Shown: piece by piece, positions 54,135 to 63,509 of the stretch
Layout: every line of letters begins with the position of its first letter
Numbering within the stretch: the first letter of the stretch is position 1
Translations under genes and position numbers: made by a program
Notes under the pieces: model-generated
Told to the model about the DNA's origin: nothing
The model's input: the letters and a program-made list of their open reading frames with translations, nothing else
Databases searched by the model: none
Assembly (NCBI RefSeq): GCF_003344045.1
Contig: NZ_QFWX01000005.1
Location: 310,001 to 374,000 of the forward strand
Source: Marinobacter vulgaris
GTDB taxonomy: Bacteria; Pseudomonadota; Gammaproteobacteria; Pseudomonadales; Oleiphilaceae
Reading direction: 5' to 3'
DNA: 64,000 bases

Positions 54135-55184
54135 ATGGAAGACAAGCGCAACAAAGCACTGAGCGCGGCACTTAGCCAGATTGAACGCCAGTTCGGCAAG
54201 GGCGCCGTGATGAAAATGGGTGACCAGCCCCGTGAGGCCATTCCTGCGGTTTCCACCGGGTCCCTTGGGCTGGATGTAGCCCTGGGTATTGGTGGCCTGC
54301 CTTACGGGCGGGTTTGCGAGATTTATGGCCCGGAAAGTTCCGGTAAAACCACACTGACCCTTCAGGTGATCGCCGAAGCCCAGAAGGATGGCAAAACCTG
54401 CGCCTTTATCGATGCGGAACACGCTCTGGATCCCATTTACGCCGAAAAGCTGGGCGTGAACGTGGACGATCTGCTGGTATCCCAGCCGGATACCGGTGAA
54501 CAGGCGCTGGAAATCGCCGACATGCTGGTGCGCTCCAATGCGGTAGACATCATTATTGTCGACTCTGTCGCTGCGCTGACTCCGAAAGCCGAAATCGAAG
54601 GTGAAATGGGTGACAGTCACGTGGGCCTTCAGGCTCGGTTGATGTCCCAGGCGTTGCGGAAACTGACCGGTAACATCAAGCACGCCAACTGTCTGCTGAT
54701 CTTCATCAACCAGATCCGCATGAAAATCGGCGTTATGTTCGGCAGCCCGGAAACCACCACCGGTGGTAACGCGCTGAAGTTTTACGCCTCGGTTCGCCTG
54801 GACATCCGCCGCATCGGCTCGGTCAAGGAAGGCGACGAGGTTGTTGGCAACGAAACCCGCGTGAAAGTGGTCAAGAACAAGGTTTCTCCCCCGTTCAAAC
54901 AGGCGGAATTCCAGATCATGTACGGCAAGGGCATTTACCATATGGCCGAAGTGCTTGATATGGGTGTCAAGGAGGGCTTTGTGGACAAGTCCGGTGCCTG
55001 GTATGCCTATAAGGGCGACAAGATCGGCCAGGGCAAGGCCAATGCCTGCAAGTTCCTGGAAGAGAATCGGGAGATTGCTAACGAAATTGAAGCCGCTGTG
55101 CGCGACAAGCTGATGCCGAAGCCGGTAAAGAAAGAAGCCGTCGCTGAAGAGATAACAGCAGACGCCAATGGTGAGCTTCTCTAA
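54135..55184 (+). CDS. recA: Recombinase RecA
   Basis: A 349-residue RecA. N-terminal polymerisation segment ([20 protein letters not shown]), Walker [11 protein letters not shown], Walker [12 protein letters not shown]1 loop [19 protein letters not shown] and L2 region [41 protein letters not shown], all in the normal order, plus an acidic tail. It forms the filament for homologous recombination and triggers LexA cleavage. ATG 54135 is the family start. No recX follows, although recX normally sits next to recA in related genomes. Confidence 0.97.
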   Translation: MEDKRNKALSAALSQIERQFGKGAVMKMGDQPREAIPAVSTGSLGLDVALGIGGLPYGRVCEIYGPESSGKTTLTLQVIAEAQKDGKTCAFIDAEHALDPIYAEKLGVNVDDLLVSQPDTGEQALEIADMLVRSNAVDIIIVDSVAALTPKAEIEGEMGDSHVGLQARLMSQALRKLTGNIKHANCLLIFINQIRMKIGVMFGSPETTTGGNALKFYASVRLDIRRIGSVKEGDEVVGNETRVKVVKNKVSPPFKQAEFQIMYGKGIYHMAEVLDMGVKEGFVDKSGAWYAYKGDKIGQGKANACKFLEENREIANEIEAAVRDKLMPKPVKKEAVAEEITADANGELL

Positions 55185-55222
55185 GTGCTGTTGTGAGTAC
55201 CTGACCTGTCGGGGGAGGTGGT

Positions 55223-55693
55223 ATGGAGACGAAGAAAAGACTGCTGGTTATTGCCCATGCACCCTCCCCGAATACCCTCAAACTGCGGGAAGCCGTAGCA
55301 CAGGGGGCAAAACATCAGGACATTGAAAACGTCGAGGTGACGGTGCGTCCGCCTCTGGAAGCCGGCCCCGACGATGTTCTGGCGTGTGATGCCATTATCC
55401 TCGGTACTACTGAAAATCTGGGCTACATGAGTGGCGCCCTTAAAGATTTCTTCGACCGCAGCTATTATCCCTGCCTTGAGAGAACCCAGGGCCTGCCCTT
55501 CACGTTTTACATCCGCGCCGGACTTGACGGCACAGGCACTCATCGTGCTATCGAATCCATCACGACTGGTTTGCGCTGGCGCCTGGTACAGGAGCCACTG
55601 CTGTGTCATGGCGAGTATAGGGACGAGTTCGAGGACCAGTGCCGGGAACTCGGGCTTTATGTGGCGGCTGGCCTGGATGCGGGTCTGTTCTAG
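55223..55693 (+). CDS. Flavodoxin/NADPH-FMN-reductase-like protein
   Basis: A 156-residue flavodoxin-fold protein (LLVIAHAPSPNTLKL start; GTTENLGYMSGALKDFFDRSYYPCLERTQGLPFTFYIRAG-like middle). The FMN phosphate loop is only partly conserved (AHAPSPNT) and the fold match is the main evidence. It sits in the place usually occupied by recX. Function as a small NAD(P)H-dependent flavin oxidoreductase is inferred. GGGGGAGG precedes the ATG. Confidence 0.75.
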   Translation: METKKRLLVIAHAPSPNTLKLREAVAQGAKHQDIENVEVTVRPPLEAGPDDVLACDAIILGTTENLGYMSGALKDFFDRSYYPCLERTQGLPFTFYIRAGLDGTGTHRAIESITTGLRWRLVQEPLLCHGEYRDEFEDQCRELGLYVAAGLDAGLF

Positions 55694-55764
55694 GTAAGAG
55701 AATGACTGGGGTCTTTCCTTACCGCCGGTGTATAGTAGGCGGTTTTGGAAATTGGGAAGACGTC

Positions 55765-56157
55765 ATGTTTCATCTTGAACTGGAACCACGTTTCAGCGAT
55801 ACCGATGCCCTGGGGCATATCAGCAACACCACCCTGCCGGTCTGGTTCGAACAGGCCCGAAAGCCGCTGTTCCGGATTTTTCATCCTACCCTTGAGGCGG
55901 AAACCTGGCCGCTGATCATTGCGCGGCTGGAAATCGACCTGATGGCACAAAGTTACTGGCACCAGCCTGTGGAGATTCGTACCGGGATCGGCAAGATCGG
56001 CAACACGTCCTTTCACGTTGTCCAGGAGGCATGGCAGAGCGGCAAACAGATTGCCCGCGGCGTAGCCGTGTTGATTCATTTTGACTACGAGCGAGAAAAA
56101 GCGCTTCCGATTCCTGACGGGATCAGGTCAAAACTGTCTGAACACCTGATGGACTGA
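55765..56157 (+). CDS. 4-hydroxybenzoyl-CoA-thioesterase-like (hot-dog) acyl-CoA thioesterase
   Basis: A 130-residue hot-dog protein. The catalytic loop is RFSDTDALGHISNTTLPVWFEQAR (about residues 9-32), the form of the YbgC/FadM-type thioesterases with Asp and His, and LEIDLMAQSYWHQPVEI is the following strand pair. ATG 55765 fits the family; the frame to 55639 overlaps the upstream gene. It hydrolyses acyl-CoA of unspecified chain length. The 171 bases to the protease gene show no further feature. Confidence 0.85.
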   Translation: MFHLELEPRFSDTDALGHISNTTLPVWFEQARKPLFRIFHPTLEAETWPLIIARLEIDLMAQSYWHQPVEIRTGIGKIGNTSFHVVQEAWQSGKQIARGVAVLIHFDYEREKALPIPDGIRSKLSEHLMD

Positions 56158-56328
56158 CGCTTTCTGTGTTTTCCTGCCTTCAAACTGAACCCATCGGTAA
56201 TCGTGCCTGATTGATCGATTCACCCACAAGTTTGGCGAAATCTGTAGCCCGACCGCGACAGGGCGGGCCCCAGATTCTACAATGACCGGCCAACACCAAA
56301 TGCTTTCATTCCGTTACAGGACCGAATC

Positions 56329-58737
56329 TTGAAGTCACTGTCCCTGAACCAGCTTTATAAAGCCTGTGTTTTAAAAGATTTACCGTTCAAGACCACCAGA
56401 CAACTCGAGCCGCTGGCAGAAATCGTCGGGCAGAACCGTGCCCAGGCGGCGGTGCGCTTTGCCCTGGCCATGCCCCATGGCGGCTATAACGTCTACGCGG
56501 TCGGCCGCAACGGCCTGGGCAAACGCACCATGATGCTGCGTTACCTGGAGCATCACGTGGACACCGAGAATCAGAGCCATGACTGGTGTTATGTGGCCAA
56601 CTTCGAAGAGCCCCGCGTGCCCAGGATGCTCAGACTTCCTGCCGGCAAAGGCACCGAACTGAAACAGGACATGGAAAAGCTGATGGGGCGTCTGATGAAG
56701 ATGATCCCCCAGACCTTTGACAGCGACAGTTTTCTGGAGCGTGCTGAGAAACTGAAGAACGACTACACCAAAAAACAGGAAGACGAGCTGGAAAAGGTCG
56801 CGGCCCAGGCAAAACGCAAAAAAGTGAGCCTGAATATCACCACTCCGGGAGGCTACCGCCTGGTGGCGATGAACGGCAAGGAGCCCCACACCGCTGAGTC
56901 ATTCCAGGCGCTGACCGAAGAGCAGCGGGAGAAATTCGAGAGCGATATCAACAAGCTTGAGAAAAAGCTGCGCCAGGCACTGCGCAAACTGGCGGACTGG
57001 GAGCAGGAGTATGCAGAGAGCCAGCAGGCTCTTAATGAAGAGACCCTGGAGGGAATCTCGGGCCACCAGATCGATGAACTGGTAGAAAAGTATCGGGACC
57101 AGCCGGATGTGGTTGCCTACTTCGAGGCTGTGCGCAAGGACCTGTCAGAAAGCCTGGAAATATTCCTGGAAGATAATGAAGAGCAGGCAGCGATCGCCTA
57201 CGCCTCGCTCGACAAGAAAATGCCCCGTCGCTATCTGGTGAACGTGCTGGTCCACCAGAAAACCGATGAAGTGCCTGTGGTGGTGGAGGATAATCCCACC
57301 TACCACAACCTGTTCGGTTATGTCGAAAGTGTAACCTTTAAAGGCACCGTGTTTACCGATTTCTCGCTTATCCGCCCGGGCAGTCTTCACCGTGCCAATG
57401 GCGGCTATCTGCTGATGGATGCCATCAAGGTTCTGGAGCAGCCATTCGTGTGGGATGGCATCAAGCGCGCATTGCGCTCCAAATCCATCCAGATCAATTC
57501 CCTGGAACGGGAGTTGACCTTGTCAGGCACCATTTCGCTGGAGCCTGAGGCAATCCCGCTGGACGTGAAAATCGTGTTGTTCGGCGACCGGGAAACCTGG
57601 ATGCTGCTGCAGGACTATGATCCCGAGTTTGCCGAGCTGTTCCGGGTGACGGCAGATTTCGAGAATGAAATGATGCGCACAGATGAGAGCCAGGTTCTGT
57701 ACGCCAAGTTCATCGCCAGCCTTGTGGATGAAAAGAAGTTGCTTCACTGCAGCAACAGGGCGGTGGCCCGCATCATCGAGCACAGTGCGCGCATGGCGGA
57801 GCATCAGGACCGCCTGTCACTGCATGCCGCGGACATTGCCAACCTGTTGCGCGAATCCGACTACTGGGCGCGGCAGGCCGGGGCCAGGCTGATCCAGAAC
57901 TCCCACGTGGACCAGGCGCTGGAAAGCGCCCGATATCGTAGCAGCCGCATTCGGGATCAGTTCTACGACTCTATCCGTGACGGGTCAACGCTGGTGTCTA
58001 CCACGGGTACCTGCGTAGGGCAGGTGAATGCGCTTTCGGTGCTTTCGACCGGCGGCTTTGAGTTCGGGCTGTCCAACAGAATTACCGCCACCTGCTATTA
58101 TGGAGATGGCGGTGTGATGGACATCGAGCGTGATGTCAAGCTGGGGGGGAATATCCATTCCAAGGGCGTGATGATACTCAGCTCCTGGCTTTCTGCCCAT
58201 TTTGCGGTGAATGATCCCATGCACCTGTCTGCCAGCCTGACGTTCGAGCAGAACTACGGTGAGGTGGATGGTGACAGCGCCTCCCTGGCAGAAATGTGCG
58301 CGCTGGTTTCGTCGCTGTCGGGGTTGCCCGTGCGCCAGGATCTGGCGATCACCGGGTCGGTGAACCAGTTTGGGGAGGTTCAGCCGATCGGGGGGGTCAA
58401 TGAGAAGGTGGAGGGATTTTTCAGCACCTGTAAACTTCTTGGGGAATTGACCGGAACCCAGGGCGTGATCGTACCTGCAACCAATGTCCAGAATCTGATG
58501 CTCGACCAGGAAGTGGTTCAGGCTGTCCGTGACGGCAAGTTTGTCGTTCATTCGGTGACCCGGGCAGAGGACGCCATCGCCCTGCTGCTGGGCAAGCCGG
58601 CAGGCAAGGCAGACAGGAAAGGCAGGTATCCCAGGCAGAGCGTTTTTGGCATGATTCAGCAACGCCTGGAAAAAATGCGCGAGCATGAGCGTCAGGAGCA
58701 TGCCCGGGACGATCACAAAGATCCGTCGATCCACTGA
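56329..58737 (+). CDS. Lon-like ATP-dependent protease (AsrA/LonB-type, AAA_32 plus Lon_C)
   Basis: An 802-residue protease. An AAA-type region (about 15-575) has Walker A AVGRNGLGKRT with K65; a helical insert (about 130-260) looks coiled-coil. The C-terminal Lon_C domain (590-790) has the catalytic Ser650 in DGDSASLAE and Lys693 in GGVNEKVEG, 43 apart as in classical Lon. This is the family of P. aeruginosa AsrA and E. coli YcbZ. No N-terminal LON substrate domain is present. The TTG start at 56329 follows AGGA. A weak dyad covers the stop (58723-58750). Confidence 0.88.
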   Translation: MKSLSLNQLYKACVLKDLPFKTTRQLEPLAEIVGQNRAQAAVRFALAMPHGGYNVYAVGRNGLGKRTMMLRYLEHHVDTENQSHDWCYVANFEEPRVPRMLRLPAGKGTELKQDMEKLMGRLMKMIPQTFDSDSFLERAEKLKNDYTKKQEDELEKVAAQAKRKKVSLNITTPGGYRLVAMNGKEPHTAESFQALTEEQREKFESDINKLEKKLRQALRKLADWEQEYAESQQALNEETLEGISGHQIDELVEKYRDQPDVVAYFEAVRKDLSESLEIFLEDNEEQAAIAYASLDKKMPRRYLVNVLVHQKTDEVPVVVEDNPTYHNLFGYVESVTFKGTVFTDFSLIRPGSLHRANGGYLLMDAIKVLEQPFVWDGIKRALRSKSIQINSLERELTLSGTISLEPEAIPLDVKIVLFGDRETWMLLQDYDPEFAELFRVTADFENEMMRTDESQVLYAKFIASLVDEKKLLHCSNRAVARIIEHSARMAEHQDRLSLHAADIANLLRESDYWARQAGARLIQNSHVDQALESARYRSSRIRDQFYDSIRDGSTLVSTTGTCVGQVNALSVLSTGGFEFGLSNRITATCYYGDGGVMDIERDVKLGGNIHSKGVMILSSWLSAHFAVNDPMHLSASLTFEQNYGEVDGDSASLAEMCALVSSLSGLPVRQDLAITGSVNQFGEVQPIGGVNEKVEGFFSTCKLLGELTGTQGVIVPATNVQNLMLDQEVVQAVRDGKFVVHSVTRAEDAIALLLGKPAGKADRKGRYPRQSVFGMIQQRLEKMREHERQEHARDDHKDPSIH

Positions 58738-58750
58738 GCCCTATCGACGG
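58723..58750 (+). repeat. Inverted repeat over the protease stop codon
   Basis: CCGTCGAT (58723-58730) and ATCGACGG (58743-58750) are perfect 8-base arms around a 12-base loop that contains the stop codon. No T-run follows, so it is not a normal terminator; it may tune readthrough into the response-regulator gene. Confidence 0.4.
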
Positions 58751-58775
58751 TAATCGAGAAGGAGAGGCAAGGCAC

Positions 58776-59402
58776 ATGACTGATACCCAGCAAACGGTGT
58801 ACGTGGTTGAGGATGACGAGGCGGTTCGTGATTCCCTGGAACTGCTGCTGAAATCCGATGGCAAGCCCGTCAGAACTTACGAGAATGCCAACGCATTCCT
58901 GAAGGATTATTCCGACAAGATGGCAGGCTGCATCGTGCTGGATATTCGTATGCCTGGTATGGACGGCATGGAACTTCAGAAAAAGCTGAACGAAAAGCAC
59001 TCCATCCTCCCGATCATCTTTGTGACCGGCCATGGTGATGTGCCGATGGCCGTCGACGCCATGAAAGAGGGGGCGGTGGACTTTATCCAGAAACCCTACC
59101 GGGAAGAAGCCCTGTTGCAGAAAATCGAGGCGGCACTCGAGCAGGACCGGGAGCAGCGCAAAACCCTCGGCGAGAAACAGGAAATCCTGCGCCGCGTGAA
59201 GAGCCTGACCCCGCGCGAACACGAGATCATGGACCGGATGATTGCGGGGCAGGCCAACAAGGTCATTGCCATTGAGCTTGAAATCAGCCAGCGGACCGTT
59301 GAGATACACCGTTCACGGGTGATGCACAAGATGGGTACCCATTCGTTGGCACACCTGGTGCGTATGGTGCTGTCCGTAAAGGACCTTATCGACGCGCGCT
59401 GA
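58776..59402 (+). CDS. FixJ-type response regulator
   Basis: A 208-residue regulator with receiver (VVEDDEAVRDSL, phospho-Asp in CIVLDIRMPGMDGME, Lys in FIQKPY) and LuxR-type helix-turn-helix (TPREHEIMDRMIAGQANKVIAIELEISQRTVEIHRSRVM-like, about 145-200). AAGGAGAGG lies ahead of the ATG. It is closely related in layout to the regulator at 41969. Its partner is probably the kinase 45 bases downstream, which has its own receiver. Confidence 0.92.
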   Translation: MTDTQQTVYVVEDDEAVRDSLELLLKSDGKPVRTYENANAFLKDYSDKMAGCIVLDIRMPGMDGMELQKKLNEKHSILPIIFVTGHGDVPMAVDAMKEGAVDFIQKPYREEALLQKIEAALEQDREQRKTLGEKQEILRRVKSLTPREHEIMDRMIAGQANKVIAIELEISQRTVEIHRSRVMHKMGTHSLAHLVRMVLSVKDLIDAR

Positions 59403-59447
59403 TTTGGCCGGCATTATGCAGTGACCATCGTAACCGGCTGTATTTAT

Positions 59448-61037
59448 ATGACAGATGCTGTCCTGGAGACATCAGACGTAACGGTTCTGCTCGTTGACGA
59501 CAACCCGCAGAACCTGAAGGTTCTTTACGAAACCCTCAAGGACAAGGGCTATCGCCTGCTCATCGCCAACGATGGTGAAAAGGCCCTGGACCTCGCTCAT
59601 CGCCACCAGCCTGAAGTTATCCTGCTCGACATCATGATGCCGGAACTGGACGGCTATCAGGTCTGTGAGCGCCTCAAGGCCGACCCGGTTACCTCCGATA
59701 GCGCGGTTGTATTTCTCTCCGCCCTTGACGATCTTCAGGCCAAAGTCCGGGGCTTCTCCCTGGGTGGTGCCGATTATATCTCCAAGCCCTTCCAGGCCCA
59801 GGAAGTGATCGCCAGGGTTAAAACCCATGCCCGGGTTATCCGTCTGGAGCGGGAGCTCCAGGCACGTAATCGCCAGCTCGAAAATGATCAGGCCCGCATA
59901 CTGAACTCCATCAGCGAAGGTATCTACGGGCTGGATGCCAGTGGCGTTATCGTATTTGCCAATCCCGCCGCTGCCCTGATCATGCGCAGCTCAGCCGAGG
60001 AGCTGGTCGGCCAGAATTTTTTTGAACTGCATTTCCGCACGGCCGGCCAGGGATGCGAGTCACTGCCGGTTTATGCCACCTGCAGCCAGGGAGTTGCGGA
60101 AAACCAGCGCAACATCGAAATGCTGCGGGCAGATGGCGCTGCGTTTCCGGTCGAATATCGCTCCACGCCCAATCTTGACGGGGATGAACTGCACGGGGCG
60201 GTGGTTGTTTTTCGTGATATCACCACCGAACTTGAGAGTGAGCGGGCGCTTGAAGAAGCCCGCAACCTGGTTCAGGAGCAGCGGGAACAGATCGCCCATT
60301 TCTCACGCCTGACCACCATGGGTGAGATGGCGGCGGGTGTGGCCCACGAAGTCAATCAGCCGCTGACCGCCATCACCAATTATGCGCGTGTTGCCAAGCG
60401 GGTTCTGGCCAAAGAAGAGCCGGATTACCCGTTGCTCGAGGACACGCTGGAGAAAATCGAGGCCCAGTCGCACCGCGCCAGTGAAGTAATCCGCCGGATT
60501 CGCCGGTTCATGAAAAAACCGGCGGCGGGGAAGGACGTGCTTTCCCTCGCCGCGTTGCTTGAGGATACCCGCCAGTTTGCGGAAGTGGATATTCGCAATA
60601 ATGAAGGCGGCGTTCAGATTTCCGTCGCTGATGACGTGCCTGAGGTGCTGGCCGATCCCATTCAGGTTCAGCAGGTAGCGCTGAACCTGATCCGCAATGC
60701 CCTGGAGTCGACACGCAGTGCGAATTCCTCAGCCCCGGTGGAAGTGGACGTGGCCATGTCCGGCGGTCGCTGTGTCAGGGTTTCAGTGACCGATCATGGT
60801 ATCGGTTTGCCGGATGACGCAGAAGAGAAACTCTTTCTGCCTTTCTACACCACCAAGGAAGAGGGCATGGGTATCGGCCTGCCAACATGCCGTTCGCTGA
60901 TCCAGGCCCAGGGCGGTGATATCGGCTTCGAACGCCCACAGCTGGGTGGCGCCTGCTTCTATTTCACTTTGCCAGTGGCAGGCGCCGATGGCATCTCCTG
61001 CAGAGCCGAGGCCGACGAGTCAAAGCCGGCGGAATAA
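59448..61037 (+). CDS. Hybrid receiver-PAS-histidine kinase
   Basis: A 529-residue protein in the order receiver (about 1-125: LLVDDNPQNLKVLYETL, phospho-Asp in VILLDIMMPELDGY), coiled coil (about 125-145), PAS/PAC (150-275: SEGIYGLDASGVIVFANPA), then DHp with GVAHEVNQPLTAITNYAR and GHKL ATPase (NLIRNALEST, VTDHGIGLPDD, GMGIGLPTCRS). No membrane helix is seen. An N-terminal receiver on a kinase implies control by another phosphorelay. ATG 59448 is used; GTG 59421 is the alternative. The kinase uses the HK4/FixL-like box, as does the one at 42603. It converges on the MaoC gene with a 5-base gap. Confidence 0.92.
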   Translation: MTDAVLETSDVTVLLVDDNPQNLKVLYETLKDKGYRLLIANDGEKALDLAHRHQPEVILLDIMMPELDGYQVCERLKADPVTSDSAVVFLSALDDLQAKVRGFSLGGADYISKPFQAQEVIARVKTHARVIRLERELQARNRQLENDQARILNSISEGIYGLDASGVIVFANPAAALIMRSSAEELVGQNFFELHFRTAGQGCESLPVYATCSQGVAENQRNIEMLRADGAAFPVEYRSTPNLDGDELHGAVVVFRDITTELESERALEEARNLVQEQREQIAHFSRLTTMGEMAAGVAHEVNQPLTAITNYARVAKRVLAKEEPDYPLLEDTLEKIEAQSHRASEVIRRIRRFMKKPAAGKDVLSLAALLEDTRQFAEVDIRNNEGGVQISVADDVPEVLADPIQVQQVALNLIRNALESTRSANSSAPVEVDVAMSGGRCVRVSVTDHGIGLPDDAEEKLFLPFYTTKEEGMGIGLPTCRSLIQAQGGDIGFERPQLGGACFYFTLPVAGADGISCRAEADESKPAE

Positions 61038-61042
61038 CCGGC

Positions 61043-61921
61043 TCAGCTTCCCCAGTGAACCTTGCCGTTGAGGTGAGGCGCATTTCCTGATGCATTCAGC
61101 AATTGATACTCCCAGGTGGACGTTCCGGCCTGCCAGTTGAGCTGTGCTGTTCCAGGCAGAAACAGTGGCTTTTTGAACTGGCACGAGACCGATACCGCAT
61201 CCTGCCGCCAGCCGCTCTGCTGTTCCAACAGGGCCAGCACCCGGGCCTTGCTCCACATTCCATGGGCGATGGCCCGAGGGAAACCGAACGCCTTCGCGGT
61301 CAATGCATGAAGATGGATCGGGTTTCTGTCCCCTGACACGTCAGCATACTGCCGGCCAATGGACTCCGGCGCGCGGATCTCTGCGGTCTCGGGGTAGCGC
61401 GGCAGTTCTGGTGACTTGTCGCCGGAGTGTCTGCCGTTTTTATCCGCTTGCCGGAACAGGGTGGTGCTGGTTTCTTCCCACACCAGGCGGCCGCCTGCCC
61501 AGGCTTTGGTGACCAGGTCGAACTCGAGGCCCTTGGGGGTGGTGCTCTGATCTCCCAGTCTCACCACGATGTCCAGACTCTCTCCGGCACCTATAGGGCG
61601 ATGCTGGGTGATGTGGTTACGAAGGTGTACCAGACCCAGCAGTGGCAGGGGGAAAGCGGTCTCCGTCAGCAGCTTCAGGTGTAGGGGGAATGCCAGTATA
61701 TGGGGCCAGGTGATGGGCACGGTCGTTCGCTGCGCAAACCCGCATATGGCCTGGTAACGTTTCAGATTGTCGTTGGCCGTGCTGACCCCGGTCAGTTTCG
61801 CAGACAACCGGGGAATCCGGATATCACCGCCGGAGGGTGACTTTCTCCGGGGCAGCAGTACCTTGCCGTAAAGTGACCATAGGCCCGGCGGGCGATTGTG
61901 ATAGGTTAAAGTATCTGTCAT
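61043..61921 (-). CDS. MaoC-like (R)-enoyl-CoA hydratase family protein
   Basis: A 292-residue hot-dog protein. The C-terminal half has the hydratase motif YADVSGDRNPIHLHALTAKAFGF (catalytic Asp and His of the MaoC/PhaJ family); the N-terminal half lacks it, as in pseudo-double hot-dog hydratases. Substrates are trans-2-enoyl-CoAs, giving (R)-3-hydroxyacyl-CoA. Its gene is the first on the minus strand upstream of tRNA-Asp and belongs by function with the thioesterase, acyl-CoA synthetase and FadH genes of the window, but not in one operon. Confidence 0.87.
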   Translation of the reverse strand: MTDTLTYHNRPPGLWSLYGKVLLPRRKSPSGGDIRIPRLSAKLTGVSTANDNLKRYQAICGFAQRTTVPITWPHILAFPLHLKLLTETAFPLPLLGLVHLRNHITQHRPIGAGESLDIVVRLGDQSTTPKGLEFDLVTKAWAGGRLVWEETSTTLFRQADKNGRHSGDKSPELPRYPETAEIRAPESIGRQYADVSGDRNPIHLHALTAKAFGFPRAIAHGMWSKARVLALLEQQSGWRQDAVSVSCQFKKPLFLPGTAQLNWQAGTSTWEYQLLNASGNAPHLNGKVHWGS

Positions 61922-61960
61922 GGCGTTAATTCTCCTGGAGCATCTTTTTCATGAAAAACG

Positions 61961-61988
61961 TTGACATGCGAGGCTGCCTCTTTATAAT
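61961..61988 (+). promoter_or_regulatory. Promoter of tRNA-Asp
   Basis: A consensus -35 TTGACA (61961-61966) and -10 TATAAT (61983-61988) are separated by 16 bases, which would start transcription near 61995, about 55 bases before the mature tRNA. Confidence 0.85.
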
Positions 61989-62048
61989 GCGCCCTCGTTG
62001 TCACCGAGCAATCACACCCTTGATTGTGCCAGAGGTGGCGGCTCACGC

Positions 62049-62125
62049 GGAGCGGTAGTTCAGCTGGTTAGAATACCGGCCTGTCACGCCGGGGGTCGCG
62101 GGTTCGAGTCCCGTCCGCTCCGCCA
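62049..62125 (+). tRNA. tRNA-Asp (GUC)
   Basis: A 77-base tRNA with encoded CCA. Acceptor GGAGCGG pairs with CCGCTCC, the D loop is AGTTCAGCTGGTTAGA, the anticodon GTC is at 62083-62085 in CCTGTCACGC, and the T loop is GGGTTCGAGTCCC. It is nearly identical to E. coli tRNA-Asp and follows a consensus promoter. Confidence 0.97.
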
Positions 62126-62223
62126 TTTTCTTCCCCTCAGTAAATCTGTCTGCTGTCATCCCCGATTCATCCCGATGTAACAATTGCCTGTCATCCTTTG
62201 CCCGCTTGATGCACAGGAGATGA

Positions 62224-62313
62224 ATGATGTCTGATTACGAAGAAGAACTGATGGACTGTCAGTTTGAAGATTATGATGACGACGAAGCCCCGGATGACGC
62301 CACCGAACTGTAA
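62224..62313 (+). CDS. Small acidic protein, 29 residues
   Basis: A 29-codon ORF starting ATG ATG TCT and ending TAA at 62313, with AGGAG six to ten bases upstream. The product is strongly acidic (about 14 Asp/Glu; MSDYEEELMDCQFEDYDDDE near the start) with one Cys. It lies 98 bases after tRNA-Asp, perhaps in the same transcript, and converges on the AraC gene, whose stop lies 16 bases beyond. I know of no family; strong Shine-Dalgarno and biased composition support translation. Confidence 0.55.
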   Translation: MMSDYEEELMDCQFEDYDDDEAPDDATEL

Positions 62314-62328
62314 GCCCGGTTCTGCTGG

Positions 62329-63387
62329 CTAGCGAAGCCCCTTGTCGTTCTGCTCAGCCAGGTACTGCTTTCTGTGTTCCCCCGGACTGGTCGCAAACCA
62401 GCGCCGCCAGGCTTTATGGAAGGCTGCCGGATTGGCAAACCCCAATAGCCAGGCAATTTCCGATAGCGAAGCGCGGGTTTCCCGGATGTACTCCATCGCC
62501 AGTTCCTTGCGGGTTTCGTCCACCAATTCCCGAAATCCGGTATTTTCCTCCGCCAGAAGCCTTTGCAGGGTCCAGGGGGCCATGCCAAGTCTCTCCGCAA
62601 TGGTGGCCAGGGTCGGGGTATCGCCCTGCATCAGGGCAGGAAGCAGGTCCTTCACCCGATCTCCGGTGCTCCAGCCGGCCCGGATCCGCGCCAGGTCCTG
62701 CTGACAGTCCGCTGACAACTGTTCGAACATGGCCGGCTGCGCCTGCAGCGAGACTGCGTCTGCCACGCCCGGAGCCAGCCTCAGGCTGTTACCTTCGGCC
62801 CCAAACCTCACCGGACAGGCAAACCACTGCTCAAACAGGTCCGCCATGTTCCGGGAAGGGTATTCGATGGTCACCCGTTCGATAACCTCCTCCTGGCCGG
62901 TAATAACTCTCAGAAACCGCGTCCAGGCGGCCAGCACCGAGTCCACCACAAAAAAGTTGAACACGTTGTAGGGCTTGATCGAGTAGAAATGCGCCTCGCG
63001 GCCACGATCGGCTGTCCATGGCACTCCGCGGCTGTTCCGGCTGGTGAGCAGAGCATAGCGTATCAGGGTGTCGATAGCCGCACCTGCTGTGGGCGCCGAC
63101 TGGGCGGCTAGTCCGGCGATGCCTGCATCCACCGGTCGCGACAGTTGACCCATGGTGAGCCCCAGTGCGGGATTGCCGGTGAGCGCGATGGCTGCCTGGC
63201 CCATTCGCATGAACCGGGGGATGCTGATGCGGGCCTCCGGTGTCCCCAGTGCCTGCTCATTGAGTCCGAAACGTCCCAGCAGGTCCGCAGGATCCTCGCC
63301 TTCAGCCCGTATGGCCCGCGCCATGACGGCAACGTACAGCACGCTGATGTCTCCGAGAGGGTTCTTGTGTCTGGTTATGGGGCGCAT
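62329..63387 (-). CDS. AraC-family transcriptional regulator
   Basis: A 352-residue regulator with the Arabinose_bd-like N-terminal domain (1-200, ISIPRFMRMGQAAIALTGNPALGLTMGQL) and two helix-turn-helix motifs at about 255-340 (TLATIAERLGMAPWTLQRLLAEENT and SLSEIAWLLGFANPAAFHKAWRRW). This OruR/MmsR-like layout is common for regulators of amino-acid or lipid catabolism. It is divergent from fadH across 131 bases and probably regulates it, though no operator was identified. Confidence 0.9.
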   Translation of the reverse strand: MRPITRHKNPLGDISVLYVAVMARAIRAEGEDPADLLGRFGLNEQALGTPEARISIPRFMRMGQAAIALTGNPALGLTMGQLSRPVDAGIAGLAAQSAPTAGAAIDTLIRYALLTSRNSRGVPWTADRGREAHFYSIKPYNVFNFFVVDSVLAAWTRFLRVITGQEEVIERVTIEYPSRNMADLFEQWFACPVRFGAEGNSLRLAPGVADAVSLQAQPAMFEQLSADCQQDLARIRAGWSTGDRVKDLLPALMQGDTPTLATIAERLGMAPWTLQRLLAEENTGFRELVDETRKELAMEYIRETRASLSEIAWLLGFANPAAFHKAWRRWFATSPGEHRKQYLAEQNDKGLR

Positions 63388-63509
63388 GGAATCCGGTATT
63401 GTCTGACAAGTTATCTGAGGATATCAGATTGTGATCCGGGGATATTGTCTGGTTCAAGCTCCGGGAATACCTTAGAGCCCATAATTCGGCATCGCCGGCC
63501 AAACAATGA

